Positions 12,931-24,249 of a stretch of DNA of 64,000 bases are shown piece by piece. Source of the stretch: Megascapheus bottae (Eukaryota > Chordata > Mammalia > Rodentia > Geomyidae); NCBI GenBank assembly GCA_024803745.1, contig JANJXV010000152.1:2221501-2285500 (forward strand), read 5' to 3'. Each line of letters starts with the position of its first letter. Position 1 is the stretch's first letter. The notes under the pieces were generated by a model, which was not told the origin of the DNA, did no database searches, and saw only the letters and a program-made list of their open reading frames with translations. Both the position numbers and the translations under genes were made by a program.

Positions 12931-13110
12931 CAGTAGGCTAAGATCTGAGGATTGTGGTTTAATGCCAGCTTGGGCACTAAAAAGTCCGTAAGACTCTTAT
13001 CTCTAATAAATAACCAGAAAACCAGAAGTGTAACTGTGGCTCAAGGGGTAGGTAGTAGCCTCGAGCTGAAGAGCTCAGAGACAGTGCTCAGGCCACTACT
13101 GACCAAAAGA

Positions 13111-13659
13111 AAAAAAGTAAATACATGAGAATGTAAGGTTATTGTCAATGTAAAACAGTTTTGTGGAGCGCTTACTGTATGGTCACCAGTGCTTCAGTTA
13201 TTTTTTTTTTCATTTTAATCATCACAACTCATGGAATTTCTATAATTCTCCTTTTACACTTTGTATGAAATCATGCAAATAGCAAGAGGAAAAATCAAGT
13301 AGTACTTTTAATCTAATCAGTCTTTATATTGTTATACTAAAGGTATATTTAGGTATGAACTTATTTAATTAATCTGATGGTTTATAAATTAATACAAACT
13401 ATAGCTTAAACTAATGCACAGTTATCTATGTCACTTGACCATAAATTTCTTTCCTTCTTTAAGGTGACTTAGCTGTTTGTTAGTTCTAGAGGTGACTTAG
13501 CTGTTTGTTAGTTCTAATTTCAACATAAGAAATACACATTGGGATTATTGGAAATTCGGCTAATTAAAAATCACTTGCAAATAAAATAATTCAAAAGAAG
13601 TAGAAACAAAGTATCATTGTTCAAGTACAGACTTTAAAAATGTTAGCTATACTCTATCT
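13111..13659. other. Unassigned stretch with a 28-bp tandem repeat
   Basis: The unit GGTGACTTAGCTGTTTGTTA plus eight bases occurs twice head-to-tail at 13463-13517, the second copy being one base short. Otherwise nothing is recognised. Confidence 0.5.
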
Positions 13660-14074
13660 CAAAACCCAGCAGAGTGGCTGAACTAGTTTACAATCCCACC
13701 AGCAGTGTAGTGGGGTTCCTTTTTCTCCACAACCCTACCAGCAACTGTAATTATCTGAGTTCAAAATCTTGGCCATTCTTGTTGGGGTAAGGTGGTATCT
13801 TAGGGTTGTTTTTATTTGCATTTCCTTTATGATCATGGATGATGAACATTTTCTCATATGCTTTTCTGCCATTTTAATCTCTTCTTCTGATAAATCTCTC
13901 TTTACTTCCCTTGCCCATTTAGTGAATGGTTTGTTGGTTTTCGGGGAATTAGTTTCTTGAGTTCCCTGTAGATACTGGATATTAAGCACTTGTCAGATGT
14001 ATTATTGGTAAATATCTTTTCCCAATTGGTTGTCTGTATCTCTACTTTTGCAACTGTGCTTTTATCTGTGCAGA
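13660..14074 (-). mobile_element. Old L1 ORF2 C-terminal fragment
   Basis: On the minus strand a frame at 13989-13735 reads through blocks such as KPFTKWAREVKRDLSEEE and [20 protein letters not shown]. These are the diverged counterpart of the young L1 ORF2 C-terminus at 58.4-58.6 kb. It is an older subfamily than the L1 that follows it. Confidence 0.85.
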
Positions 14075-14845
14075 AAGTTTTTTTTATTTTTTTTTAATTT
14101 TTTTTAATATTTGTTTTTTATTGTAATTATTAAAAGGGTTACATGATATTTGCCACATAGACGGTGCATTAATTCACATACATTGATACCCTTTCACATG
14201 TCTTGGTACCCGTTTCCCTCCCCCCTCACACCTCCCACCCGTTTTGGTTTTCCCCCCTTCCCTATCAAATTTCAAATATCCAAATACAAATAAATTCAAT
14301 ATATCAGATAACAAAGTGAGATACTATACCAATATGAAATAACCAAGGGACAGCAAAGGAGATGAGAGACAACATAGTACATTAAGGAAAACAATCATTC
14401 ATTATATGGCTTTTGTTTCACTATCCTGGAGGTCCTTTCAATTAGCTTCACATTATATGTCCTTATGTATCAAGATTTTGCTCTATTGCAAATCTCTGCT
14501 AGTAGAGCCCAAGGTTTCTACTGATTATGACGAATGAGGGAAACCATTGAGCCTAAGTTCCTTTGAGTCTGGCTTACTTCACTTAATATGATTTTTTCTA
14601 AGTCTTTCCATTTCCTAACAAATGGGGCGATGTCATTCTTTCTGACAGCAGCATAGAATTCCATTGTGTACAAATACCACAACTTGTGATCCACTCATCA
14701 ACTGAGGGACATCTAGGTTGGTTCCATATCTTTGCTATGGTGAATAGTGCTGCAATGAACATTGTTGTGCTAGTGGGTTTAGTATGTCCTTGTTTCTGGG
14801 TGGTTGGGTAAATGCCAAGTAGTGGACTTGCTGGGTCATATGGGA
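14075..14845 (-). mobile_element. L1 3' end (sense part of rearranged L1)
   Basis: The plus strand begins with T-runs (the poly(A) tail complement) and then gives the complement of the L1 3'UTR (GGGTTACATGATATTTGCCA, GGTGCATTAATTCACATACA). It continues back to the complement of the ORF2 segment around YDPA near 14835. It ends at 14845, where the strand switches. The switch shows about three bases (GAG) of microhomology, as is usual for twin-priming junctions. Confidence 0.88.
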
Positions 14846-16455
14846 GAAACTAGGAATCCATGGAACATTCCTCAATGTAATAAAGGCTGAGTATGAGAAA
14901 CCTACTGCTAGTATTACACTTAATGGTGAAAATCTAAAGCCATTCCCTCTAAAATCAGGAACGAGACAAGATGCCCACTCTCTCCACTCCTCTTTAACAT
15001 AGTACTAGAATTCCTAGCCAGTGCAATAAGGCAAGAAGCAAGCATAAAGGGGATCCAAGTATGGAAAGAGGAAATTAAACTCTCCCTCTTTGCAGATGAC
15101 ATGATTTTGTATTTAAAGAATCCTATAGACTCTACTCCCAAGCTCCTTGAGCTGATTCAAAGCTTTGGAAGAGTAGCATTCTATAAAATCAACCCTCAAA
15201 AATCAACTGCCTTCCTTTATGCCAACAGTGAGAGGAACGAGGCAACAATCAGGAAAGAAACTCCTTTCACAATAGCCTCAAAGAAAATAAAGTACCTAGG
15301 AATTAGCTTAACTAAGAATGTAAAGGACCTTTTTGACGAAAACTTTAAAACCCTAAAAAAGGAAATTAAAGCAGAACTAAGGAAATGGAAAAACCTCCCA
15401 TGCTCCTGGATTGGAAGAATCAACATTGTGAAAATGACAATCTTGCCAAGAGCTACCTACACATTCAATGCAATACCCATCAACATCCCAATGTCATTCT
15501 TTAAAGAAATAGAAGAGGCAATCCAAAATTTCATATGGAATAATAAAAGACCCTGTATAGTAAAAACACTTCTTAGCAGAAAGAACAGCGCTGGAGGAAT
15601 TACAATTCCAAACTTTAGACTCTATTACAGAGCTATAATTCTCAAAACAGCTTGGTACTGGCACAGGAACAGGCCTGAAGACCAATGGAAATGAACTGAG
15701 GACCCAGATATTAAACCACAGACCTATGGCCACCTAATCTTTGACAAGGGAGCCAAAAAAATAGAATGGAAGAAAGACAGCCTCTTCAACAAGTTGTGCT
15801 GGCAGAACTGGTTAAGCACCTGCAGAAAACTAAAGCCGGATTCTTCTTTGTCACCTTGCACTAGAATTAACTCCAAATGGATCAAAGACCTGGAGGTAAA
15901 ACTGACACACTGAAAAGTTTACAGGAAGGAATAGGAGATACACTAGGCCTCTTTGGCACAGGTCAGAACTTTCTTAATAAGTACCAAGAATCACAACAAA
16001 TCAGAGAAAGGCTGGATAAGTGGGACTGCATTAAACTGCAGAGCTTTTGTATGGCAAAGGACATAGCTAGTAAACTAATCAGGAAGCCTACAGAGTGGGA
16101 GAAGATCTTCACCAACCAAACAATGGACAAAGGCCTCATATCTAAAATATATCAACAACTCAAAAAATTGAATCACTCCAAAACTAACCTCCAAAGTAAC
16201 AACCATCCCATTAAAAAATGGGCCAAAGACTTAAAGAGAGTCTTCTCTGAAGTAGAAACAAAAACGGCCTATAGACACGTGAAGAAATGCTCAACATCTC
16301 TGGTCATAAAAGAAATGCAAATCAAAACAACTCTAAGATTCCACCTCACTCCAGCTAGAATGGCCAGGATCAGGAAAACGAATGACAACAGATGCTGGAG
16401 GGGATGTGGCCAGGAGGGATCACTACTACACTGTTGGTGGGAGTGCAGAAGGGGA
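14846..16455 (+). pseudogene. L1 ORF2 block, inverted within the L1
   Basis: Frames at 15101-15694 and 15877-16755 encode the second half of L1 ORF2p. The block begins at the [12 protein letters not shown] region, passes the reverse-transcriptase [10 protein letters not shown] motif near 15090, and continues into [20 protein letters not shown]. It ends in the cysteine-rich [18 protein letters not shown] near 16390-16450. It is closely related to the L1 at 57-59 kb. Orientation is plus, while the 3' end beside it (14075-14845) and the 5'UTR after it (16456-17556) are minus. Frameshifts disable it. Confidence 0.9.
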
Positions 16456-17556
16456 GCTTGGATGCTGGTCGGCCCTTCAGATCCCTGCTGTGTTTCCACT
16501 GCTTTGTCAGAGTCTGTGACTGTGGAGGGGGCCCTCGGTGGTGTCTTGCTCAGGATTCCCAGCTGGAGGATGCCCCGCTCGAGAATTGAGTGGGGGCAGA
16601 TGCTGGCTCCTATTTACCCGCACCCCCTACCCACTGTTGTAAGGCAGGGTCCCAAAGTGCTCCACTCTCCAGATCCAGTGGCCTGGGTGAGGAGCCTGGT
16701 GGGCGGGTGGCAGCTGGGACAGCTCCGCCTCCCCTGGTGGGGTGCTGAGTCTTAGGGTCCGCCCGCTTGTCAGTCTCCAGTCAGAGGGCTGGGGGTTGAT
16801 CCCGTTGGGCGGGTGGGAGTTGGGGCAGCCCCGCCTCCCTTGGTGGGGTGCTGGGACTTATGGGTAGCCCGCCTGTCAATCTCCAGTCAATGGCCTGAGG
16901 GAGGGGGCTGTTGAGGGGAGGGACAGGATTCTAAATTCCTTGCCCCCCTGCTCCCGCCAGTCTTTCTCGGGCGGGGTGTTGGGGTCTGAGTTAAGTTCTA
17001 TTGCTTGGCACCCGCTCTGCATTCCCGATGTGTTTGGGGACGCGCTGTATTATTCATGCCTCTGCTTGTGTCTGCTGGAGCTCCTCGGTGGTGGGGAGTC
17101 TTTCACTCCCCTCGGGTCTCCGCAGCCGCCTGTGTTCTGCCTCTGGGTTCCACTGCTTGCTGTTCTGGTTCCGCGTCTGGGTTCCGCTGCTTCCGCCGTT
17201 CGCTGGCCCGGTTCTGTGCTGGTTTCTGCAGCCGCTTTTCGTGGGTTAGAGCCGGTGCCCGCCCCCGCTTTCCCTGTGTGGAGGCGGTGCCTGTTCAAGC
17301 CGCTGTTCAAGGCTTGGTCTGGTGCAGCTTTCTGCGGCTTTGGGCGAGAGGTGGGGGAGGGGTCTTCGTGTTCTGAATTCTTTGAGAAAGTTGGATGTGA
17401 GTTTTATCTGGATTTCTTTTCCGGTTTGAGTCCTTCTCTGTTGCTTTTTGAGTTTGTTGTTGTGGATTTCTTTAGATAGTTGGCTCGTGAGACTCCCTGG
17501 TTCTCTCTTTTTGTCAGAGAAAGCTAGGTAGCGTCCCTATTGTCTCGTCGCCATCT
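16456..17556 (-). promoter_or_regulatory. L1 5'UTR/promoter, antisense to + strand
   Basis: A GC-rich island in an AT-rich window. On the minus strand it starts near 17556 with GAAGATGGCGACGAG, a YY1-like motif typical of the first bases of L1 5'UTRs. It then runs 1.1 kb through GGGCGG/GGGTGG Sp1-like boxes. Two monomers of about 106 bp lie tandemly at about 16697-16910. Open frames here (for example 16940-17479) are GC-driven by-products. ORF1 and the first half of ORF2, which should follow, are missing. Confidence 0.8.
16697..16910 (-). repeat. Two ~106-bp tandem monomers in L1 5'UTR
   Basis: GGGCGGGTGG recurs at 16701 and 16807, CCCGCCT/CTCCGCCTCCC recurs about 30 bases later, and CTGGTGGGGTGCT/TTGGTGGGGTGCT and CAGTCTCCAGTCA/CAATCTCCAGTCA follow at the same spacing. 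Tandem promoter monomers are known from mouse and rat L1 5'UTRs. Here only two are visible. Confidence 0.75.
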
Positions 17557-18042
17557 TCTTTTCACATTTTAAGTTTTGCTAATCAAGAAGATGGGAAGAC
17601 AGTAAACCAAAACTACCACCACAACAAATAACATTCCCCCAAACCCAAAGTAATAATATAATTAGGTAATAAATGTTATATAGCTACAAAGTTTAAATGT
17701 ATTTAACTAAAACTCATTTGTATTGGAATCCAATTGTACATTAGGTAACACATTTGTTTTGCTATTGTTTAAGATACTGAACTCTCAAGTTACCTATAGG
17801 GCATTGGACTGAGCCCTGCATTTGTTCTGTAATTATTTATTGAACTTCTGCTATCTGTATACTACTGGGTCAAATACATACTAATTCTTATGTAGGATCT
17901 ATTCATCTTATTAAATATATATTGTATGATTTCCTGAAGTAGACTTCCACCCTTAATTGATGATACAATCTGAAAGTGATGCTTGACATGATTTTGTTGA
18001 ACATGCAGTAACTTAATGTGGATGTGTTTAAGGATATTTTAA
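17557..18042. other. Unassigned AT-rich stretch
   Basis: No gene or repeat is recognised. The sequence does not continue the old L1 found left of the rearranged L1 insertion. Confidence 0.4.
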
Positions 18043-18268
18043 GAAGATTGGCTCATTCCTGTAATCCTAAATGCCTATAAACCACTAATGAGACAGAGAG
18101 CCAAGGATTGAAGTTTGAAGCCAAAATGGGCAGTAAAGAACATTAGACTCTTAGTTCCAGCTAAGCAGCAAAAAACCAGAAGTGAAGGTGTGGTTCATAA
18201 ATGGTAAAGTAACAGCTGTGGTGAAAAAGCTAAGCAACAGTAATAAAGTCCTGAACTCAAGATCTAGA
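18043..18268 (+). mobile_element. SINE, B1-like + Geo, decayed
   Basis: GGCTCATTCCTGTAATCCTA starts the left half. CCAGAAGTGAAGGTGTGGTT and CCTGAACTCAAGATC mark a diverged right half. Confidence 0.7.
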
Positions 18269-18339
18269 AGATATTTTAAGGAAGTATTATATTCATTAAA
18301 GACCAAGAATATACACAATGGTTGATTTATTTTACTTTA

Positions 18340-18800
18340 TTTTTTTAATTGTAAAGGCGATTTATGGAAAGGTTACAATTATATAAACCAGAGAATGAGT
18401 TCATTTATTTGTAAACAGTATTACTACCTCCCTCATTTTTTCCCATTTTCCTCCTACAGATCCTCCTCTTCCCAAGCTGTATTTCCAATGTAGTATCTAA
18501 TGAGTATCACTGCTGAATTAGTTTACCCCTTTTTAAAATTTTAATTTTGTCAGGTTGATCTACAAAGAGATTAGAGTAATGAGTTAAAATGGTGAGTGCG
18601 TTTCTTATCCAATGTGGTTTTGTACTACCATATTTTTTCCCACTCAAGAACAAAGGGTGACCCAATGTAAGATACTCGAAAGACAGTATGTTGCCAATGA
18701 ACTTAACAACTTGGAGGGAGGGACTGAGGGAGAGGGAAAATGGAAAAAAAATAATTTTTATCTTAACATTTCTGTGCTTCCTCTTTCCCTCCACAAATCA
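18340..18800 (+). repeat. Unclassified repeat, also at 47.6 kb
   Basis: The segment around 18640-18770 (ACAAAGGGTGACCCAATGTA, then a GGGAGGGACTGAGGGAGAGG block) has a counterpart at about 47630-47750. It resembles the 3' end of an old LINE but lacks any coding block that would prove it. Confidence 0.4.
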
Positions 18801-19144
18801 GATAAACTTACATAGAAGAAAATGGCTACAAAAATTAGAAAAAAACTTGTTCTCATCTAGTTGATTTCATAAGCATCATTTTATACGATCATATGCACAT
18901 AGTTATTAAGCTGTTTTGATCTTCTCCTAAGATATTCTCCTTTTGGTCTCACTGTATGAATGTTTAGAATCTTCTTTAATTTATCATGCCCAAGTGTAAC
19001 TGTTTGTCTTTTACTATCCATTGGGTTTTCTTGTAGATTTATAGGCATATTCTAATTATTACAAATGGGGATTTTTTACTTTATTTTAATTTGAAAGAGT
19101 TGAAATAGATCACCAGAACTTAGTTTAAAATTTTTAATTTGATT

Positions 19145-19815
19145 TTTCCATATAGTTTTTATTGTAATTAATAGAAGGGTTACATTATATTAACCACATA
19201 GAAGGTGCATCACTTCACATACATTGATACCCTTACTCTTGTTTGGTCCCCATTTCCCTCCCTCCTCCCCCGCCCCTCATCTTGTTTCCCCCCTTCCCTA
19301 TCTGATTTCAAATAGCCAAATACGCATATATGCAACATGTCAGATAACAAAGTGAAATACTGTAACAATATGAGATAGCCAACGAACAGCAAAAGAGATG
19401 AGAGATAACATAGTACATTAAGGAAAACAATCAAGCATTATATGGCTTTTGTTTCTATATACTGGAGGTCCTTTCTTTTAGCGCCATACTATACGGCCTT
19501 ATGTATCTAGGTTTTGTTCTACTGTAAATCTTCTAGGAGAGCCCAAGGTTTCTACCGATTAGGAAAAATATGGGAAACCATTGAGCCTATGTTCGTTTGA
19601 GTCTGGCTTACTTCACTTAATATGTTTTTCTGAGTCTTTCTATTTCCTTAAAATGGGGGGATGTCATTCTTTCTGACAACAGCATAGAATTCCATTGTGT
19701 ATAAATACCACATCTTCTTGATTCAATCATCTATTTAGGGGCATCTGGGTTGGTTACATATCTTTGCTATGGTAAATAGTGCTGCAATGAACATCATTGT
19801 GCTAGTGGATTTAAT
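19145..19815 (-). mobile_element. L1 3' end
   Basis: The plus strand holds the complement of the L1 3'UTR and ORF2 end: TTTTTATTGTAATTAATAGA, GGGTTACATTATATTAACCA, then GCAGCATAGAATTCCATTGTG-like and GCTGCAATGAACATC-like blocks at 19680-19800. It is 5'-truncated at about 19815 and is moderately old. Confidence 0.85.
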
Positions 19816-21432
19816 AATTTCATTGTGATTTTGAGAATATAAATTATATTAAGATTATAAAATAACAAAGTAGATGGAACTTGTCCACATATTTGACAGT
19901 ATACACAAGTATATGTATATATTTTCAACTCTGTTCACTGTCATTTAAAATAATGACCAGAAGTATTGAAACTCTTTTTATTGAATCTACTCCTTAAGTA
20001 ACATATTTTTTTAAAAATACAACAGAATCTCAATTCTAATCTTATCTGTATAACTGTTCAGAAACAATATGAAATTAAATGAGTTGTAAAGAATACATCT
20101 GTGAAGTCTTTTAAAATTTCCAGTTCTTCAATTCTTCTCCCAAAATGAATTAGATTGTAACATACTGAGCATAGTCCATGGACATTTTGGTATAGCATAT
20201 TAAATATTCATGCCTTTTCTAATAAAAGTCAACTGTCCTTTTACTTACAATCTGCATTAAAAGCTCATCAATACAAACGGAAATGATTTATTAAAATATT
20301 ACTGAGCAGAGACAGAATGGCTCAGGGCATTGATTGTTAATGGTATATGTAGTCTTTTATTTCTAGGTCACTGCTTTAAATTACTTCTTGGCTGAGAATG
20401 AAGGCAATTCTGTGACATATGGTGTGTGGATTGGGGTGGTGATGTCAGTTTAATTTTCAGTAAGTGCTGCCCATTTAGATTTCAATATTTCAAAGAAACT
20501 GAACTTGACTCTGAAAGCCTGTCGCCATGGATTCAAAACATCATCCAATTTACATGTGTAAAAAACATTCATGAGGAGATTCATGAGGGATAGAAAACAA
20601 ATTCATTGAAACATTTTCAACATGAAAAAATTTTTGCATGACCTATGTGTGTAGGTTGAATCAATTTGGAAGTAAGTCTTAAAGATGAATTAAAATGCTC
20701 TTCTTCACATCCATTGCTAACTATTTTAGGACACAAACAGGTCAGTATACAGTTAGATTCAAACCTAGTTTTTCTATTTAGGTTACATTAAAGTACATTA
20801 TGAACATGAAATTTTAATTCCTAGAAAAACAAACCATAGAATGAGGAAAAAATACTAGAATTAAGAAAAATTGAGACATAGTTACAACAAATAATATTTT
20901 ATGAATAGAGGAAGAAAGCAGCACTGCCTTGAGCTAGAGTAGAATGACATATTAGCACCTTTCACTGCTTGAACTACCTCTTATATATGTAGAAGTTATA
21001 ATTCATCAGGGTACAACTTGATTCCATATTTCTCAGGCCACAGTAAAACAATGAGCAAAACCAGATTGAATCGAAGTATTGAGAATTCTTGTCTATATGC
21101 AAAGCAAATCTGATATCTGCAATCCTATCAGAGTTAGTATAAAAATTTAGCAAGTTTAGTGATAAATGCTATATCAACAACAATTTATTTCCATATGCAA
21201 TCTAGCTAAATACAGAGATTGTTATTTGAAAAACAGCAAAATGCATAAACACCTGCTGTAAATCTACTGAAATATGAGATCTTGCTATAAAATATTATTT
21301 GTTATAGATGAACATTTTTTAAAATACCATATAAGCAGGAGAATATATGTACTTCGAAGGAAAGTCTATGATTTTTACAACAAGCAGGTCTTTTCATTTA
21401 ATGCAAAGCAGTGCTTGTAAGAGATCTGCTAT
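19816..21432. other. Unassigned AT-rich stretch
   Basis: No open frame, RNA or repeat I can support. It may be unique intergenic sequence. Confidence 0.4.
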
Positions 21433-21512
21433 ACAGTCTAGGGTGACCTTGAACTCACGATAATCCTACCATGAAATCCCGACTGCTGAGATTTCAGCAT
21501 TGTTCTACACAT
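21433..21512 (-). mobile_element. Short B1-like fragment
   Basis: GGGTGACCTTGAACTCACGA and CTGCTGAGATTTCAGCATTG on the plus strand resemble the complement of a B1-type SINE. It is short and weak. Confidence 0.4.
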
Positions 21513-23344
21513 AATTTTATGTATGACAGCTTATGCAATTTTAACAGAATCTTGGTTTTTGCAAATGGAAGAGATTAATATTTTTATATATTTTATTTTT
21601 AGGAATCTTTTTAGGAGATTCACCGAGTCAAGTAAGTGACACAGATAATCACATTTTGTCTTTTCAAAAAAAAAAAGCATTGTTTTGAAACCCTAGCCAA
21701 GTAACTTTCTTTACTTAACATTATGTGAATATAAGTATCTCCTCTGCCTATGAAGAAGCGAAACCCAGAATTTTAGTTTTGGATTACTGGGAAGGAAATG
21801 AATGTATTCTATACTATGATCCACAGTAATTTTCACTGGCTTAAGACAGCAAATATTTTAAAATCCAAGTAAGCATATAGGGGTTAAGAATCAATCTGTA
21901 CTTAGATATCAAATTAGCATTGCCATATAATAATGTGTAGAAGCAAATCACAAATGCATTTGAAGAATGAGTTTACATATTATATACTCTTACTACCACT
22001 CTTATGTATATGGACCATGAATCCAGACATAGGTTTTGTTGATTACTTTATAGACGGAGTGAGTTTCAAAGACTTTTCTGCTCAATCTGGTTTTCATCTG
22101 CTAAGCTTCTAGATCTCGATACCATGGGCAGTTAGGCATGGTTACCAGCAACTGGGTTCTGTTACTATTTTATTGCCTTGAAAAGTGAAAAAGTGATAGC
22201 ATAGATTAGATAAAACAAATCAAAGCCCCAGTTCTTACAGATTTGTAATTATTACAATTAAAAATGTGTTTTAATTAATTCTTGACTCTAGTGCTTTATT
22301 TCTGTACAAAAGGTAACACCAAAATTAGTTTTCCTGTAGTATTTCTATGAGCCAGAATAACTCTTTTCATTATAGAACAAAAAAGCCTAATAAATACACC
22401 CTGCCATCTTTGTATTAATTACATGCTCTGTGTATGCTTATGGTGTCTAATTTACAGAAAGCAATATTCTCCTTTATTTAGGTTTCTGAATGGTGTACAT
22501 ATTAGTGTAATGGGCAACATACTGAGACGCTAATAGCCTTCATGCAGGGCTCTCCCCACCCCAACCTTTATGGCTGAACTATTTCCTTAGACATAATCTC
22601 ATTCATTTTAATTCTGTTACAACCATTGTTTCCTTTGAAATCATAAAAATTAGGAAAAATTTCAAACATATCTTAATTAAAAATATCTTCAAATAGATTT
22701 CTCACATACTAATCTATAGATTCCTTATTAGATTTTTATATCAATTGGCAATGCTTAAGTCATGAAAATAAAGACAAAACCATAAAGTCACTATGACTAT
22801 AATAAGGCCATTTTACATGAAATGTACTTAAAGTTAAAATTTAATTTAATTTTGAATGTATATTAAATTTAAAATGTGCTAATTTAATGTGCCAAATATT
22901 TGAATAGCTATAATTTCTCTTATCTACCAAGATTAGAGAAATATCTACCAAAATAAGAAAGGAATGAAATGTGTATATATTTGTAGTTTTCATTTAAATG
23001 AATTTCTCTTTTCCCTCTTGCATCTGTGAAAAAATAATTTCAATAAGATATCTAATCTTCATTTTATTTTCCCAGTAATAGTACATCCAAACTTTTGATC
23101 ATTAAAAATAAAAGCTTCCTGGAAGCTTCTTATTATATACTTACTTTAAGGTCAAATATAACAGCCACAATATCAGTTTTGGTTAATGAATTCATTTAAT
23201 TTAATTTAGTTTTTTATTTCTTTTTTATATCATTGACTTATATACATACAACAAAAGAAAAAGACTACTAGAGAAAAGAGTGGTAAAATCCTTTACTATA
23301 AAATGCAAGGACATTTTTTCAAATAAATACTCGGGGCAAAGATT
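21513..23344. other. Unassigned AT-rich stretch
   Basis: No supported gene or repeat. It is AT-rich throughout. Confidence 0.4.
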
Positions 23345-23815
23345 ACAAAGTCAAACCTGAAGAAACATAAGCTCCATGGTTTCCCTCATTGGTAACAATT
23401 AGTACACATCTATGATTCTCCTAGCAGAGGATCATAATAGCTCAAAAGCTATTATGTACATATGGCCATATAGCATGAGGCTAAGCAAAATGAACTCCAG
23501 GATATGGAAGCAAAAGGGTTTAACTGTGATTGTTGTTCTTAATATATTGTGTGACGTTATTTGTTTTCTTTTTTTTACCCCATATGGTTTATCTCATGTT
23601 GCTATTGTATGTGACTTTCGTACCTGGTATAATATATACATGTTTATTTTTTTTTGAAATAATAAAGTGAAGAGGAAAAATAAGATGATTGGGAGGGGAA
23701 TGGGAGGGGGAGGTGGAAGGAAAATCATAGGAAGGAATATCAGTGTTCAAGAAGGGATGTACCTGATGAATGTATCTGTAATCCTTCTATATATCACCCC
23801 GATAATAAAGCTCCA
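23345..23815 (+). mobile_element. L1 3'UTR fragment
   Basis: The block from AACATAAGCTCCATGGTTTC through the G-rich GGGAGGGGAATGGGAGGGGG tract to CCCCGATAATAAAG parallels the L1 3' ends at 44.9-45.4 kb. The frames at 23412-23657 and 23667-23855 fall within the 3'UTR and are not genes. Confidence 0.85.
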
Positions 23816-24249
23816 GGTCTTGAGTTCAAGGCCAGGAATGAAAGAAGGAAGGTAAAATAGGGAAGTATGTGAGGAAGGGAAATATATAAATGAAAGAGAG
23901 AAGGAACTAGAAATTTAAAACTAGAGAATATTTAAAAGTCATCAGTCCTTCTAAGAAAAGTGTTGAAGTATGGGTTCTATATGTGGTGAACTGGAAGCCC
24001 AGCAGTGACTTGTTAACCAAAGAGTCACCATGATGAGCAAAGGATAGAAATCTACATGAGCCTCTTAGCGGATGGAGTGACCGAAGAGAACCTCAGCTCC
24101 CATCCCATAGTTAGAAGTATATAGAGATGGGGAAGTTGGCATCACCTTGATGTCATTGTGTCCATGGAGACTGGAAGCCATGGCTCTGTGAAAGCACAAT
24201 GTTCTGGTTACTGAGCTGAGAGGCTGAGGAGAGCCAAGTCCTGGCCATG

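Larger units (their letters stand above)
12439..13110 (+). mobile_element. SINE, B1-like + Geo, split by an LTR
   Basis: The left 32 bases (GCCAGATGAGGTGGTTATGT onwards) and the segment 12931-13110 (CAGTAGGCTAAGATCTGAGG through GAGCTGAAGAGCTCAGAGAC) form one dimeric SINE once the LTR and one copy of the 6-bp target duplication are set aside. The LTR therefore inserted after the SINE. Confidence 0.8.

Noticed and set aside
15877..16755. 292-codon open frame that looks like a long gene
   Set aside because: Its first part is L1 ORF2 C-terminal sequence. After about 16455 it reads through antisense L1 5'UTR, so it is a chance chimera across a rearrangement junction.
16940..17479. 179-codon GC-rich frame and overlapping frames on both strands
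   Set aside because: They lie in the antisense L1 5'UTR. High GC keeps several frames open at once and no domain is visible.
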